NCBI GenBank assembly: GCA_019694345.1
Contig: JAIBCA010000120.1
Location: forward strand, 1-51,331
Direction of reading: 5' to 3'
DNA: 51,331 nt
Source: Pyrinomonadaceae bacterium
Lineage (GTDB): Bacteria > Acidobacteriota > Blastocatellia > Pyrinomonadales > Pyrinomonadaceae
Positions 14,770-24,632 of this stretch are shown here, in pieces (position 1 is the first letter of the stretch; every line of letters begins with the position of its first letter). The notes under the pieces were generated by a model. That model was not told the DNA's origin, did not search any database, and was given only the letters and a program-made list of their open reading frames with translations. Position numbers and translations under genes: made by a program.

Positions 14770-17766
14770 CTAGTTGACGTGCGAATCGTGTCCGCCGCCC
14801 GGTACGTAAAATCCGCCGGCGACCGGGTCTGCCGACAGGTCTTCGATAACGACGATCTGATCGCGGCCGCGTTTCTTGGCCTGATAGAGAGCCCGGTCGG
14901 CAGTGCTGATCAGTTGATCTTCGCTCATCCCGATGACCGGCCGCATCGTGACCAGGCCGACGCTGACCGTTAGAATGTCGGACGTACTCGAGCCGCTATG
15001 GCGAATGCCCAAAGCGGCAATACTGCTAACGGCCTCTTCGGTGATGGAAAGCGCTCCGGCCGAGTCGGTCCCGCCCAGTATCAACGCAAATTCTTCGCCG
15101 CCAAAACGCGCGACGAGGTCCGTCGGCCGCTTGAGCGTGTCGGCAAATGCCTGAGCCACTCGCTGCAGACAGTCGTCGCCGGCCTGATGCCCATATGTAT
15201 CGTTGAACAGCTTGAAGTGGTCGATGTCGATGAGCGCCAGTGATATGTCAGTCCTGAATCTGATCGCGCGATGCCATTCATCGGCCAAGAAACTCTCGAA
15301 ACGGCGGCGATTGCCGATCTTGGTGAGGCCGTCCGAATTTGCAAGGCTCTCGAGATGCTCGTTAGCCCAGGCGAGCTCCGCGGTTCGTTCCGCGACCAGC
15401 TTTTTGAGCTTTCGTTCCTTGTCGACAAGCTGATAAAAACTGATCTTCCAGATCACGAGTAAAACAAGCAGGACGACCAGAGCTGCGACCAGATAGAACA
15501 GTGTCGTTTGATAAAAGAACGGAGCGAGCTCGATGCTCGTCTCAGCGTCGTTATTGCTCCAGACGCCATAACTGTTGGCTGCCCGGACACGAAATGTGTA
15601 ATTGCCAGGCGGCAGGTACGAGTAAAATGCCGTCCGGCGTGTGCCGGCCTCGACCCAGTCGTCGTCGTACCCGTCGAGTTTGTATTGAAACTTGATCTGC
15701 TCTGATTTGATCAGGCTGATGCCGGTATAACGGATCTCGATGTCCTTTTTGCCGGCCTCGATCTTGATCCCGTTACGAAAATCCACCGGCGAACGCTCGA
15801 CCGAGATATCCTCGATCACGACCGTCGGCGGCATCGGGTTCGATCTTTCGGACAGCGGGTCCACGACCGCGATCCCGTCCTGCGTCGGAAACCAGAATTT
15901 GCCGTCCTCGGCGCGAAAGCTAGCCGGCTGTCGGCCGCCGTTGCACTCGGTCGAGAGCATGCCGTCCTCTTTGCCGTACCCGACGCTGTTTATTCGTTTG
16001 ATGCTGCCCGCCGCAAAATCTTCCAGTTCGGTGCGGCTGACCCTGTAAATACCGCGATTTGAGCTGATCCAAAAAAATCCGGCCCCGTCCTCTTCGATCG
16101 CGAAGACGCCGCTGTTGTAGAGGCCGTCAGTTTCCTTATAATTAACGAACTTGCCGTCCTTGAAACGGCTCAGACCTTCGTCATAGGTTCCGATCCAGAA
16201 CGTCCCTGACGTGTCCTCGTAGATGGTCCTGACATAGTTGCCGGTCAACCCTTCTCTCTTCGTGTAGTTGGTGAACCTGCCGTTCTCAAATCTGCTGAGC
16301 CCGCCATAGCCGCCAAACCACACCGAGCCCTTGGAATCCTCGAACACGAGCGTCATGAATTCGTTCGGCAGGCCATCCTTGACGTTATAGAGCTTTGTCA
16401 GCTTGTAGTCGTTGAACTGATAAATGCCCTTATTCGTCGCCGCCCAGACATTGCCGCTGCGGTCGCCCTTGATCGAAAAGACATGGCAATCGGTGATAAG
16501 ATTTTTCGCGATTCCGTTCTCGACCAGGAAAATGCCGCCGTTGATACCGACCCACATTTTTCCCTGGCCGTCTTCCCACAGGGACTGAATGGAAATGCGG
16601 CTCGATTCCCATGTCAGGTTCCTCGGGCCATCGGGTATCGCCGGCTTGATGTCATAGGGCTTGAAGACGCCGTCGCGATAGATGCTCATCCCCTTTGATG
16701 TACCGATCCAAACGTCGCCGCTCCGCGTGCGATAGATCGGATACACTTCGGAATGTCCGAGTCCGTCCTTCTTGCTGAAACTTTGGATCGCGGCATTACG
16801 CCGGCGATAGAGACCGTGGTCGGTCGCCAACCAGGTTGTACCCTCGCGATCGTTGAATAGACCCTGTATCGATGCGGCGGTCAGGCCGTGCTGGCTGCCC
16901 CAGAGCGTGATTTTTTCTTCCTTTATCTGCACCAGGCCAACGGTAGTGCTCGACGCTCCGCCGGACGCGAGCCAGACGCTGCCGTCAGGCTCCTCCCAAA
17001 ACGAATGGTAGATCGAATCGACGACAAGCCCGTCGTTTTGGTCAAATGTGCGGATCCTGCCGTTGGCGATGTGATGGACCCTGTTCTCGCCGACCCACAA
17101 CGTGCCGGCATTATCCTCAAACAGATTTGGCTTAAGCTTATATCTCGACAGATCGAGCGGTGTGTAGAACGTCGCCCCGTTCTTTGTTTCCGTCACACCG
17201 GTCGTCGTTACGGTCCATACGCTGCCGAGCTTGCCCCTGATCTCGAGCGGATCGTCAAAGTTGTCCTCCCGCTCGATGAATTCGAACGCTCGTCCGACGA
17301 GCCGGTACCAGCTTTTTGTAGTGCGGTCCTCATCTTCGACCAGAAAACGCAGTTCACCTCCCGGCACGCGCTCGATCTTTTTGATGTAGTGTCCCGGAAC
17401 CTCGTCGGATGTAAGCGATGTAAAGGCACCGTCACGATAGATCGTCAGGATGCCGTCCTCCATCGTCGTTGCGTAGATCGCCCCGTCAACGTCGGCGTAG
17501 ATACCGGTAAATCTATTGTTAATGATGCCCTTAGTATTACTCTTGTTAAATGTTGTAAATCGGACGCCGTCAAACCTCACCAGCCCATCAAAGGTCGTGA
17601 ACCAAAGATAGCCGTCCTTGGTCTGCGTGATCTGGCGCACGCCGTTCTGAGGCAGGCCGTTGTCGGTCGTCCAGTTATCAAAGCGGTATTCGCCGCTGAT
17701 CGGTGAGCAGACGGCGATGCACAAAAATAGAATTGTGCCCGAGATGATCTTTCTGAGTCGTTTCAT
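14770..17766 (-). CDS. Seven-bladed propeller sensor with C-terminal GGDEF diguanylate cyclase
   Basis: 998-aa membrane sensor. A signal peptide (about 1-25) leads into many Reg_prop repeats of the form DGLPQNGVRQITQTKDGYLWF that build two periplasmic propellers. A Y_Y_Y domain (FQYKLDGYDDDW...YSYLPPGNYTFRVRAAN) comes next, then a single membrane helix near residue 780 and a short coiled coil. The GGDEF domain has GNRRRFESFL and an intact GGEEF active site. RPTD lies exactly five residues before GGEEF, a canonical RxxD product-inhibition site. So it should make cyclic di-GMP in response to an external ligand, with feedback. Such propeller sensors more often carry histidine kinases. The ligand is unknown. 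Confidence 0.92.
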   Translation of the reverse strand: MKRLRKIISGTILFLCIAVCSPISGEYRFDNWTTDNGLPQNGVRQITQTKDGYLWFTTFDGLVRFDGVRFTTFNKSNTKGIINNRFTGIYADVDGAIYATTMEDGILTIYRDGAFTSLTSDEVPGHYIKKIERVPGGELRFLVEDEDRTTKSWYRLVGRAFEFIEREDNFDDPLEIRGKLGSVWTVTTTGVTETKNGATFYTPLDLSRYKLKPNLFEDNAGTLWVGENRVHHIANGRIRTFDQNDGLVVDSIYHSFWEEPDGSVWLASGGASSTTVGLVQIKEEKITLWGSQHGLTAASIQGLFNDREGTTWLATDHGLYRRRNAAIQSFSKKDGLGHSEVYPIYRTRSGDVWIGTSKGMSIYRDGVFKPYDIKPAIPDGPRNLTWESSRISIQSLWEDGQGKMWVGINGGIFLVENGIAKNLITDCHVFSIKGDRSGNVWAATNKGIYQFNDYKLTKLYNVKDGLPNEFMTLVFEDSKGSVWFGGYGGLSRFENGRFTNYTKREGLTGNYVRTIYEDTSGTFWIGTYDEGLSRFKDGKFVNYKETDGLYNSGVFAIEEDGAGFFWISSNRGIYRVSRTELEDFAAGSIKRINSVGYGKEDGMLSTECNGGRQPASFRAEDGKFWFPTQDGIAVVDPLSERSNPMPPTVVIEDISVERSPVDFRNGIKIEAGKKDIEIRYTGISLIKSEQIKFQYKLDGYDDDWVEAGTRRTAFYSYLPPGNYTFRVRAANSYGVWSNNDAETSIELAPFFYQTTLFYLVAALVVLLVLLVIWKISFYQLVDKERKLKKLVAERTAELAWANEHLESLANSDGLTKIGNRRRFESFLADEWHRAIRFRTDISLALIDIDHFKLFNDTYGHQAGDDCLQRVAQAFADTLKRPTDLVARFGGEEFALILGGTDSAGALSITEEAVSSIAALGIRHSGSSTSDILTVSVGLVTMRPVIGMSEDQLISTADRALYQAKKRGRDQIVVIEDLSADPVAGGFYVPGGGHDSHVN

Positions 17767-17817
17767 TGCGCCGAGGATCTTTCAGCTGAGGCAGGAGCGC
17801 ACAGGTACGCCAACAAT

Positions 17818-17847
17818 ATTAAACACTTTTTAACGCAGGAAAGTCAA
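17818..17847 (-). promoter_or_regulatory. Putative promoter of the propeller-GGDEF gene
   Basis: On the minus strand TTGACT (17842-17847) and TTTAAT (17818-17823) are 18 bp apart, about 50 bp upstream of the ATG at 17766. The 190-bp gap 17767-17956 otherwise holds nothing I recognise. Confidence 0.45.
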
Positions 17848-17956
17848 TGAAAATTGCTGACGGCGATCGCCCGGAACCAGGGCGCGCGAAAACGGCTGGG
17901 CTCTCCGCATAGAGACCTTCGCCTGCAACGCCGCACCCGGTTCTTGTGTATTGGGA

Positions 17957-20284
17957 TCAGTAGGACTTGGTCAATTCGACGCCGGTGTAGTAATGCTTGA
18001 TGATCTCGTCGTATTTGACGCCCATTTTCGCCAGTCCAAACGCCCCGAATTGGCACATTCCGACGCCGTGGCCCCACCCGCGGCCGGTAAACGTGTAACT
18101 CGCGACCGTGCTGCCCGAATATCGCTTATTCATCACGAAGAGTTGCTCCGGCAGACGAAGGGCCGAGCGGATCTTGCCGCCTTTGAGCGTTTTGATGCCG
18201 TTAGATCCGACGATCTCGAGTTCGATCGGGCGGCGTGAATAGCCGACCTTCTTGACGTTGACATCAAAAAGTGTCCCGATGCCGCGGACATAGCGCGACA
18301 GTCGAGCCTGGACCTCGCCGGCGGACGCCGATTTGTTCCAGAGCGTCCAGGGCGACATACGCTCGGCCGTCGTCGGAGTCTCGGTCGGCTCGACCTCGAG
18401 ATACTTGACCGCACCGAGAGCGTCAAGCTGGTAGTTCAGCTTCTCGCCGCCGAGCAATGCGACCTCACGGACGGGATAGAACGTACCGCCAAATTCCCGA
18501 AACAGAAAGACATCGGGCCGGATCGCCAACGGCCGGTCGCTCTTGCCGCTGCGAAGCATCAACTTGCCGTCAACGCTCGTGCCGGCCGTCGCCGACTGCA
18601 TTTCGGGCATCCATTTTCGCTTTTCGTAGATCTTGCGGATCAACCTCAGCATTCGCGCCCGCGTGAGCGGCATATTCGGCCGAAATGTCATGTCGGCATT
18701 GAGCGAAAAATAGCCGTCGCGGAGCAGCAATGCGATCTCGGCACGCCTCTCACGCGGCACTTCGGCCGCGTCGGCGATCGCCAAATTGTAGTTGATGTCA
18801 GACTCGGTCAACATCGTGTCGGCGTAACCGGGAGCATAGATGAGGCTCGCAATGACCCGTGCGAGTTCAGCCGGCCTGGTGGTATCGCGATTTACGGCCG
18901 GATTCGGCTTGCCGAATTTCATTGCCAGATTACTAAGCCAATTCGACACTTCGCTCTCGGTCGGCACGTCCTCGAACCACTCGTCCGTCATCTGACCGCC
19001 TGAGTGCTGAAAGCCGTTCGCCGCCAGGAGCGACATCAGACGGACGAGTTCCAGATTGGATTCGTCTCGCATTTTTGCAGGTACGCGGCTGGTCCTGATC
19101 ATGAACGGATCAAAATGCCGGCGGCCCTCGAGCGAGCACTCCACGCCGACCAGGTACGGTTCAGCGTGATCGAAAATATTCTCGCTGCTCTCGGTACGTC
19201 CGCCGCAGGTCGATGTGTAATATGCCATGATCGGCTTGCCGTGGTAGGTTGCAACCATACCGCGGGTCTCACGTACGGCCTGCGTCCCCATTTTGGTCTC
19301 GATCGAAACGCCCTTGTAAACCTGCGACGAGATCGTCGGCACCATATCAAAACCCTGTTTACCGTAACCGCCGATATTGGCGACCGCGTAAGTGCGGGCA
19401 GCGACAGCCTGTGCCTTTTGAGCCTCGAGCTGCGGCAGCCCGAGTTCGCTCGGCACCACGCCGAGCAGATACTCTTCGAGCGGGACGACATTGACCACTG
19501 TCAGGCTGCCCTTTGCGTTGACAAAGACCTCGATCTTACCGCGATATGCCTTGCCGTTGAGCCGTACCGGATTGGCGCGTTCGTTGAGCGAGCCGAAGGC
19601 GACTGATTTGAGCGATCTGAAGCTCGATTCGGCCACCGGTGCACTCACTATCACCTCGCGGAGGTTCGGATCGACACTGCCGGAAACGACCGCGTTCGTC
19701 GAACTCGTCGGCTTGATCAAACTACGGACATCGCTCGGGCCCTGTGTCTTTAGCTGTTCCGAGAGAGCTATCGCGTCCGGCGACACGACGGTCTTCTTCT
19801 CGGAAACGGTTACCGCGTCGTCAAACCCCTTTTCAGCCAGTTTTGACTTAAGTTCATCTGCCTCGATGATCGAATCCTTGATAGGTCCGACCCAGACCTT
19901 CCATGTGTTTGTCGCGGTGTCGATACTTGCGAACGCCGTCTCGCCGGTCGCCTCGCGTATCTCGCGCGCAAGCGTGGTCGCTTCGTTCTGCGTCGGAAGA
20001 TTTTGAAACTCGATACGGTAATTCTCGATCTCGGGCGGACGGTACGCTCGTGCCGAAACGGTCACCTTGGTAGTTGCCAGAAGCTTACTTTGCTCATCAG
20101 GGCTGACCGCGACGAGGGCCGAATCGCCCGACGTGATCGAAACCGATGACGCGTTTGTCGAAAGCCCGATCCGTATCAGCGGCTCGCCCGCCAGCCTGAA
20201 CACCTCGTATTCGCCGGCGGCCATTACGTTTGAACCCAGTAACGCTGTCCATAACACCAATAGCGACTGTCGCAAGAACTTCAT
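17957..20284 (-). CDS. SpoIID/LytB-domain exported protein with SPOR-like and SLH-like regions
   Basis: 775 aa with a signal peptide (LVLWTALLGSNVMAAG). A SPOR-like peptidoglycan-binding region lies at about residues 90-165 (YRIEFQNLPTQNEATTLAREI...KVWVGPI). The SpoIID fold starts near residue 265 with PLEEYLLGVVPSELG and AVAARTYAV, includes the AYYTSTCGGRTES motif, and ends in GRGWGHGVGMCQFGA near the C-terminus. Between these parts about 230 residues are inserted, including a stretch that looks like SLH motifs (FRPNMPLTRARMLRLI). In spore formers SpoIID is a lytic transglycosylase acting on denuded glycan; in Gram-negatives the family is little studied. Likely an envelope glycan-cleaving or remodelling protein. 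34 bp separate it from the M14 peptidase gene upstream. Confidence 0.85.
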   Translation of the reverse strand: MKFLRQSLLVLWTALLGSNVMAAGEYEVFRLAGEPLIRIGLSTNASSVSITSGDSALVAVSPDEQSKLLATTKVTVSARAYRPPEIENYRIEFQNLPTQNEATTLAREIREATGETAFASIDTATNTWKVWVGPIKDSIIEADELKSKLAEKGFDDAVTVSEKKTVVSPDAIALSEQLKTQGPSDVRSLIKPTSSTNAVVSGSVDPNLREVIVSAPVAESSFRSLKSVAFGSLNERANPVRLNGKAYRGKIEVFVNAKGSLTVVNVVPLEEYLLGVVPSELGLPQLEAQKAQAVAARTYAVANIGGYGKQGFDMVPTISSQVYKGVSIETKMGTQAVRETRGMVATYHGKPIMAYYTSTCGGRTESSENIFDHAEPYLVGVECSLEGRRHFDPFMIRTSRVPAKMRDESNLELVRLMSLLAANGFQHSGGQMTDEWFEDVPTESEVSNWLSNLAMKFGKPNPAVNRDTTRPAELARVIASLIYAPGYADTMLTESDINYNLAIADAAEVPRERRAEIALLLRDGYFSLNADMTFRPNMPLTRARMLRLIRKIYEKRKWMPEMQSATAGTSVDGKLMLRSGKSDRPLAIRPDVFLFREFGGTFYPVREVALLGGEKLNYQLDALGAVKYLEVEPTETPTTAERMSPWTLWNKSASAGEVQARLSRYVRGIGTLFDVNVKKVGYSRRPIELEIVGSNGIKTLKGGKIRSALRLPEQLFVMNKRYSGSTVASYTFTGRGWGHGVGMCQFGAFGLAKMGVKYDEIIKHYYTGVELTKSY

Positions 20285-20318
20285 AGAGCAATATTACCAA
20301 ATCACCGAACTTAAGGGT

Positions 20319-22736
20319 TTATTTTTCCAATGCGTTAAATATGAATGGGAACGTCGCCCAAGACTGGCCGCGATGCTGCGGGCGAAACGCAAAAAGCACG
20401 ATCTTGCCCTTTCCGACCGCAACCTCGACCAAAGCGGCCTTGTCATTAAGGTATTTTTCTCCAAGCATCCACCCGGACAAGAGGGCATTTTTCGTGGCAT
20501 ATCTGGCAACGACCGTGACCGGGGCATCGGCGGCGACCTCGTACGCCGAGCTGTTGGAAAAATAAGCGGCAACCTCGTCACGCAGCCCCTTGCCCAATTT
20601 GTGTTGATTATCAACGTCGAGCTTTACGATCGAGCCCGGGTTGTAAAATTCGCTTCGCTTGAGCCCGTTGAGGACGTTTCTTACGGGCAGCCCGAAAGCC
20701 CGGATCACCATGTCGCACGAATCGTCAAAACAGATCAGCTTGCCGCCGTCGTTGACATATTTCTTGAGATTCGCGAGGCCTTCGTCGCCGATGCCGCCCG
20801 CAAATTCGGCCGGATACCGGTCGGCGCTGAGGCCTCGGACAATAGTGTTCTCGTTATCCGCGGGCAGGATCACTGCGTCACAGTTCATTCCCGGCCCGGG
20901 TTCGACGGTTCTCTCACAGACGAAATTGCCTGATCGGACATCACTGTCGGTTAGGCGGCGGTAAACAATGCTGAACGTATCGAGCACCAGCCGCGTCCAA
21001 CCCTCGTCCATCGAGCTCGTCGAGCCGCGGTAAAGCGCGACCTTCGGAACGCTCTTGAGCGGGTACTTCGCACCCTTGAACGGTGTTCCGGTTTGATGCA
21101 GGCCCAATGCCGAACGCACCTGATTGACAAACGTGATGCGCTTTAGCGACGGCCTGTCCTTTTCCAGATCGCGGATCTCCCAGGCCGGATCGTATTCAAC
21201 GCCCATCTGCAGCGGCAGCGTCCATCCCGCGACATCGTACGGCACCTCGGCCTCGCCGTTCGGCAGCAGGCGGTTCGGGTAAACCTGCTTTTCAAACAGG
21301 CTGAGGATGTTGTTCTTTTGCGGCTGGTTGACGAAAATCAGATAGCCGCCGAGCGGCATTTCGTGAAATTCAGCCTTTGGCGTCATCTTGACCCACAACT
21401 CGCGGGTCATCTCGTGGACCTCGACGCCTTGCTCCGTCAGGATCTCGATAAAGCGAGCCACCGCCTCGGCATTCGGCTGGCCGGCCGCGACGATGAATGC
21501 CAGCGGTTCGTCCGTCTTTTTGACCAGATTTGCCTTGCCGTAATCATAAAAATTGCGCAGGTATCGCGAACGGAATTTCGCCGCCATCTGCAGCAGGCTT
21601 CGCGACGCTATCATCTCGATGTTCGCAATATCGGCCGGCCGCCAAAGACCGCCTTCCCACGTATCGGGATAGTTGGTCGCGGTCTCCAAAAGGTTGGGCA
21701 GCCCGCGGGTGTTTCGATTGCGGGCGAGGTCGTCACGCTTGATGGTCACCGGCGACATCAGGCTCGCGCTTGCCGCTTCGGAAAGAATGCCGATCGAGTT
21801 GTGATAGTACGGCGCCGAGCGAAACCCGCCATGCCACCAGGTATCGTAGGTCGAATTGGTCGCGACGCCCGCCACGCCCGAGGCCTGCAGGTCGGCGGCC
21901 ATCTTGTAGCCGATCAGTCCGACCTCGCGAAGGATCGACGGCGCAACACGCGGATTTGGCGGGTCGTAAAAAGGCGGAATGATGAACCGCGACGCATTTT
22001 GCCCCTGCTGGTGGACGTCGTAAACGAACTGCGGGAACCACTGCTGCCAGAACAAACGGTTGATGGCCTGTGTCTCGACAAGGTTCAGCATGAACCAGTC
22101 GCGATTGTTGTCATGGCCCGCGTAATGGTGGTACAGCTCGGGCGGCGACGTACCTTCGCTCTTGGTGCCGAGCGTCTTGCGGTACCAATCGGCGACGATC
22201 TTGATGCCGTCCGGGTTTGACGACGGTATCAGCAGCAGGATCGTGTTGTCCAGTATTTCCCTGGTGTCGGCGTCGGTCGCCGTGGCAAGCTGATAGGCCA
22301 GATTCATCGACATCTGCGACGCGACGATCTCGGTCGAGTGGATCGAACATGATATCGACACGATCGACTTGCCGTCGCGGATCAGCCCGGCGAGTTCAGT
22401 TTCCGTTTTGATCGTTCGCGGATCGGCGAGTTTAGCACTGATCTGGCGGTACTTTTCCAGATTGCGAATATTTTGCGGCGACGATATAAATGCAACGATC
22501 AGCGGAGCACCGTTGGTCGATTTCCCGATCTCGCGAACCTCGACCTTTGGACTGGCGGCACCGAGCTTTCCAAAATAATCGACGATCTGTCCCCAATCGG
22601 CGATCGTCTTGTCGTCGGTCGGCTCAAAGCCCAAAACCGACTTTGGACTTGGCACTTGAGCGACAATCGCCAGCGAAAATAGTAAAATCAGACCGCTGAT
22701 CCGCAATGATCTCAGGCTTGCAAACGAGATTCTCAT
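20319..22736 (-). CDS. Exported M14-family zinc carboxypeptidase
   Basis: 805 aa, signal peptide at about 1-26 (LILLFSLAIVAQ). The M14 zinc ligands are H133 and E136 (SIHSTE) and H242 (YDVHQQG). The substrate-binding Asn-Arg pair is in HDNNRDW (about residues 210-212) and the general-base glutamate is probably in GILSEAAS. The C-terminal half is a beta-rich or Rossmann-like extension (PADNENTIVRGLSADRYPAE, GKIVLFAFRPQHRGQ) found in large bacterial M14 proteins. It probably trims peptides in the periplasm or outside the cell. It starts only 24 bp from the divergent PlsC gene, so its promoter must overlap that region. Confidence 0.88.
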   Translation of the reverse strand: MRISFASLRSLRISGLILLFSLAIVAQVPSPKSVLGFEPTDDKTIADWGQIVDYFGKLGAASPKVEVREIGKSTNGAPLIVAFISSPQNIRNLEKYRQISAKLADPRTIKTETELAGLIRDGKSIVSISCSIHSTEIVASQMSMNLAYQLATATDADTREILDNTILLLIPSSNPDGIKIVADWYRKTLGTKSEGTSPPELYHHYAGHDNNRDWFMLNLVETQAINRLFWQQWFPQFVYDVHQQGQNASRFIIPPFYDPPNPRVAPSILREVGLIGYKMAADLQASGVAGVATNSTYDTWWHGGFRSAPYYHNSIGILSEAASASLMSPVTIKRDDLARNRNTRGLPNLLETATNYPDTWEGGLWRPADIANIEMIASRSLLQMAAKFRSRYLRNFYDYGKANLVKKTDEPLAFIVAAGQPNAEAVARFIEILTEQGVEVHEMTRELWVKMTPKAEFHEMPLGGYLIFVNQPQKNNILSLFEKQVYPNRLLPNGEAEVPYDVAGWTLPLQMGVEYDPAWEIRDLEKDRPSLKRITFVNQVRSALGLHQTGTPFKGAKYPLKSVPKVALYRGSTSSMDEGWTRLVLDTFSIVYRRLTDSDVRSGNFVCERTVEPGPGMNCDAVILPADNENTIVRGLSADRYPAEFAGGIGDEGLANLKKYVNDGGKLICFDDSCDMVIRAFGLPVRNVLNGLKRSEFYNPGSIVKLDVDNQHKLGKGLRDEVAAYFSNSSAYEVAADAPVTVVARYATKNALLSGWMLGEKYLNDKAALVEVAVGKGKIVLFAFRPQHRGQSWATFPFIFNALEK

Positions 22737-22760
22737 ACTTTTTGATTTGGAAATATACCG

Positions 22761-23594
22761 ATGCCCGAAACTCCGGCTGAAAACCGATCTGCCCCCGAAA
22801 ATATCTCCGGCGAGATAGAAAAGGCCATTATCGAAAATAAAAAATTGACGTTTCCCGTCAAAGAGTCTAACAAATCACGGCTTTCGGGGAAAATTCGGTA
22901 TTGGTGGAGTTGGTTTGTTGCCGGCAGTTTGCTGATGTTGATCGCGACGCCGGTGATGATCGTCCTATTCATCATCAACCGCCGGATCTGGCTTTATCCA
23001 TTCACTGCTTGGGGCGCACGGACATGGTTGAGGGCCTGTGGGGCGACGGTCAAGGTCCACGGCGGCGAACGCCTCGACCCGGACCGGAATTACGTCTTCG
23101 TATCAAATCACCGGTCGTATCTCGATACCGCGACGCTGTTTTTCTTTGCCGGGCGAAAGATGGGCCTCGTCGCCAAACGTGAGTTGCTCAAAGTACCCGT
23201 TTTTGGTCAGGGAATGAACTTTGTGAACATTATCGCCATCGACCGCTCGAACGCCGAGCGTGCGATGAGATCAATGGAAAAGGCTCGTCGAGTGATGGCC
23301 GGCGGCTGTTCGTTCGGCGTATTTGTCGAGGGTACGAGGGCCATGCCGGGCGAACTGCTTCCCTTCAAAAAAGGGGCGTTTCACCTCGCTCTGCAGACAA
23401 ATTCGCCCATCATTCCGGTGGCGATCAAAAACACCGACTGGATGATGGGCAAGCGAACGGGCGTGGCATTTGCCGGCGAGATCGAGATGGTCCTGCTGCC
23501 GGCGATCGAGACCGCAGGCCTCGATGCAGATTCGATCCCGGACCTCATCCGGGCGACACGGTCCGCGATCGCTCACGAACTGGCCGACCAATAG
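22761..23594 (+). CDS. plsC: 1-acyl-sn-glycerol-3-phosphate acyltransferase (PlsC-like)
   Basis: Acylates lysophosphatidic acid to phosphatidic acid at the inner membrane. The catalytic HX4D motif is NHRSYLD (H117, D122) and the phosphate-binding motif is EGTR at residues 190-193. An N-terminal charged segment of about 45 residues precedes a membrane helix (AGSLLMLIATPVMIVLFII). The 277-aa length is within the family range. The N-terminal extension is unusual, but no internal ATG with a better ribosome site is apparent. It converges on the LolA-like gene with a 12-bp gap. Confidence 0.88.
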   Translation: MPETPAENRSAPENISGEIEKAIIENKKLTFPVKESNKSRLSGKIRYWWSWFVAGSLLMLIATPVMIVLFIINRRIWLYPFTAWGARTWLRACGATVKVHGGERLDPDRNYVFVSNHRSYLDTATLFFFAGRKMGLVAKRELLKVPVFGQGMNFVNIIAIDRSNAERAMRSMEKARRVMAGGCSFGVFVEGTRAMPGELLPFKKGAFHLALQTNSPIIPVAIKNTDWMMGKRTGVAFAGEIEMVLLPAIETAGLDADSIPDLIRATRSAIAHELADQ

Positions 23595-23606
23595 CGTCCC
23601 GCAAAT

Positions 23607-24425
23607 TTACGGTTTCTTAGGCGTCGGCGAAGGCGTCGGCTTCACTTCCGGATCGGCAACATCGTCCAGGATCCTGACATCGGTCCTGCCGACCTTATAG
23701 TCTGAGTATTTGACCCGCATCCTCAATTTGACGACCTGCCCGTTGTCAAAAACCAGGTCGTCATCAGATCTGGCATCGACCGGGAACCAGTATTTGCCGT
23801 CGATCTGCTCGCGGGTCGTCTCGACGATCGGAAACTTGTTCTGTTTGGTCTCGGGCACCGCTTTGCCTTTTGATTTCAGGATCATCAGGTCCTGAACGTC
23901 AACCCATATCCGCCCGACGAACATCCGCTGCTTCGACTTTTTCGGATCCGGGATAACCTTCGGCGCCACGTCGAAAACATATAGGTCAAAATCGTCTATC
24001 CGCTCAATGCCCAGATAGTTGAAACTGTATTGCGGGATCGCATACGGCTCGAGTGCAAAGGGGTTGACGCCGCCAAGGTCCTCGAGGTCCTCCGGCGTCA
24101 CCGACATCTCCGTAAGTGTCGAGATCGGCGCGAACAAGATCTTTTCAAACCGGCCGCCGTCCGCGTTGAACGTCATGAACGAATCACGCCGGTATGTGCC
24201 GGTTATCTGCCCGCCGAGGCCAATGTTGCTCAGCGAAGCACGTCGGATGAAAACATAATCCTTCAGCGCCTCGCGAAAGGCCGACTCGTTTTCCGATACC
24301 TTTTTGATAATACGTGTGATCTCGGCCGGCGGCAGTTCCTTACGGACGATCGTCGTACCCTGTGCAAACGCCGCGGCAGCTGACACAATGACAAAAATGA
24401 TGCTGAAAATGACTGAATTTTTCAT
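23607..24425 (-). CDS. Exported LolA/LolB-like outer-membrane-sorting-fold protein
   Basis: 272-aa protein with a signal peptide ending AAAAFAQ near residue 21. The mature part has alternating beta strands (FSFNYLGIERIDDFDLYVFDVAP, RIWVDVQDLMILKSKGKA, KYWFPVDARSDDD) resembling the half-barrel 'outer membrane lipoprotein-sorting' fold. The C-terminus is a proline/threonine tail (PTPSPTPKKP). No lipobox. Proteins of this shape bind lipids or lipoproteins; here the ligand is unknown. Similar proteins recur in Acidobacteria. Family assignment is by fold pattern only. Confidence 0.55.
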   Translation of the reverse strand: MKNSVIFSIIFVIVSAAAAFAQGTTIVRKELPPAEITRIIKKVSENESAFREALKDYVFIRRASLSNIGLGGQITGTYRRDSFMTFNADGGRFEKILFAPISTLTEMSVTPEDLEDLGGVNPFALEPYAIPQYSFNYLGIERIDDFDLYVFDVAPKVIPDPKKSKQRMFVGRIWVDVQDLMILKSKGKAVPETKQNKFPIVETTREQIDGKYWFPVDARSDDDLVFDNGQVVKLRMRVKYSDYKVGRTDVRILDDVADPEVKPTPSPTPKKP

Positions 24426-24632
24426 TTTGCTTGTTTATCGGGTCAGTATATAGATGCTTGACCGCCATATTTGGTTGACCGTCAGACGTCACGCTGCGCA
24501 CGCCACCCGGCCGCTGATCGTCGATCCGATAGAGTATCGCATAACGGCCGTGATCTGTCGCTATCTACGGCTCTTCTTGCCGGCCGTTGTCACTTCTAAG
24601 GCCGCTCTCAGGCGATAAATTGAAAATAGTTC

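Noticed and set aside
24430..24580. Possible remnant of a RelE/ParE toxin on the minus strand (HGRYAILYRIDDQ).
   Set aside because: Only about a dozen residues look right, a stop lies just before them, and the rest does not follow the family; chance is likely.
24454..24618. A 54-aa plus-strand ORF before the fad operator.
   Set aside because: No ribosome site, no recognisable similarity, composition like spacer DNA.
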